Assembly: GCA_020860515.1 (NCBI GenBank)
Contig: JAJBUG010000055.1
Coordinates: 31,534-94,990 of the forward strand
Direction: 5' to 3'
DNA: 63,457 nucleotides
DNA from: Bacteroidales bacterium
GTDB lineage: Bacteria; Bacteroidota; Bacteroidia; Bacteroidales; Muribaculaceae
Part shown: piece after piece, positions 63,380 through 63,457 of the stretch
Numbering within the stretch: position 1 is the stretch's first letter
Layout: every line of letters starts with the position of its first letter
Program-made: the position numbers and the translations under genes
The notes under the pieces: model-generated
What the model was told of the DNA's origin: nothing
Database searches by the model: none
The model's input: the letters and a program-made list of their open reading frames with translations, nothing else

Positions 63380-63457
63380 AAAACAAAGAATAGCAATAGC
63401 TAATTAGAGTGTCAAATATTTTGTAAAGAAATTTAAGCGGATTTAGACAGCACTTCC
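63380..63457. other. Window edge upstream of the Hsp70 operon
   Basis: 78 nt with no ATG on the coding (minus) strand. A loose promoter-like pair, TTTG and TATTCTTTG about 20 nt apart, is present close to the GTG start. Nothing else is recognised. Confidence 0.3.

Overview
The window reads as a Bacteroidales chromosome, most likely Muribaculaceae or a close relative (family-level placement is inference). The clues are the Bacteroidota promoter core TTTG-N19/20-TAnnTTTG in front of many genes, short leaders without Shine-Dalgarno sequences, a zinc-free type B ribosomal protein L31, a DUF5107/TPR secreted protein, GH51 and GH13 secreted glycosidases, and a Bacteroidota-style thiamine operon.

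Layout. 0.1-14.2 kb is mostly housekeeping: HAD phosphatase and MATE exporter, a TPR membrane protein, a PfkB sugar kinase with a sugar symporter, an NhaD antiporter divergent from them, prfB with its programmed frameshift, acpP-fabF, a small secreted protein and a large DUF5107/TPR protein. 14.2-33.4 kb is an accessory, partly AT-rich defence island that ends at a tRNA-Leu(UAG) gene. Its left arm, on the minus strand, is WYL regulator - AAA ATPase - unknown 344-aa protein - hsdM - fic - hsdS (split by a CT-repeat frameshift) - hsdR. Its right arm, on the plus strand, is a 68-aa protein - GHKL/MORC-like ATPase - unknown 287-aa protein - DUF6339-like protein - endonuclease/exonuclease/phosphatase-fold enzyme - YubB-like protein, then two tandem-repeat fields, an orphan MNT nucleotidyltransferase and a decayed toxin-antitoxin locus. 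33.7-54.1 kb returns to core-like genes: an SNF2 helicase, an MFS exporter, nagB, a TPP riboswitch followed by thiD-thiS-thiE(fused)-thiG-thiC-thiH-thiF, rpmE2, a GH51 arabinofuranosidase divergent from a GH13 amylase, and purN. 54.2-63.4 kb carries an AAA/PD-(D/E)XK protein and a minus-strand operon with a complete but deviant Hsp70 machine: a 277-aa protein, a membrane-anchored J-like protein, a GrpE-like protein, an Hsp70, and a pseudokinase-AAA+ fusion.

The main discoveries are these. (1) Three promoters in the defence island (for hsdR, for the ATPase cassette, and for the plus-strand 68-aa gene) carry the same 37-bp module: a GTGCA-type inverted repeat ending exactly 11 nt before an identical TAACTTTG -7 box. 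This suggests one regulator, probably the WYL protein, controls both arms. (2) hsdS is interrupted at a (TC)6T tract; one extra repeat unit restores a full two-TRD protein, so DNA-methylation specificity is probably phase variable. (3) The Hsp70/J/GrpE/pseudokinase-AAA+ operon and the GHKL-DUF6339-EEP cassette look like multi-gene systems of unknown function. (4) Many intergenic gaps, especially in the thiamine operon, hold short tandem 'word' repeats that differ in sequence but share an architecture.
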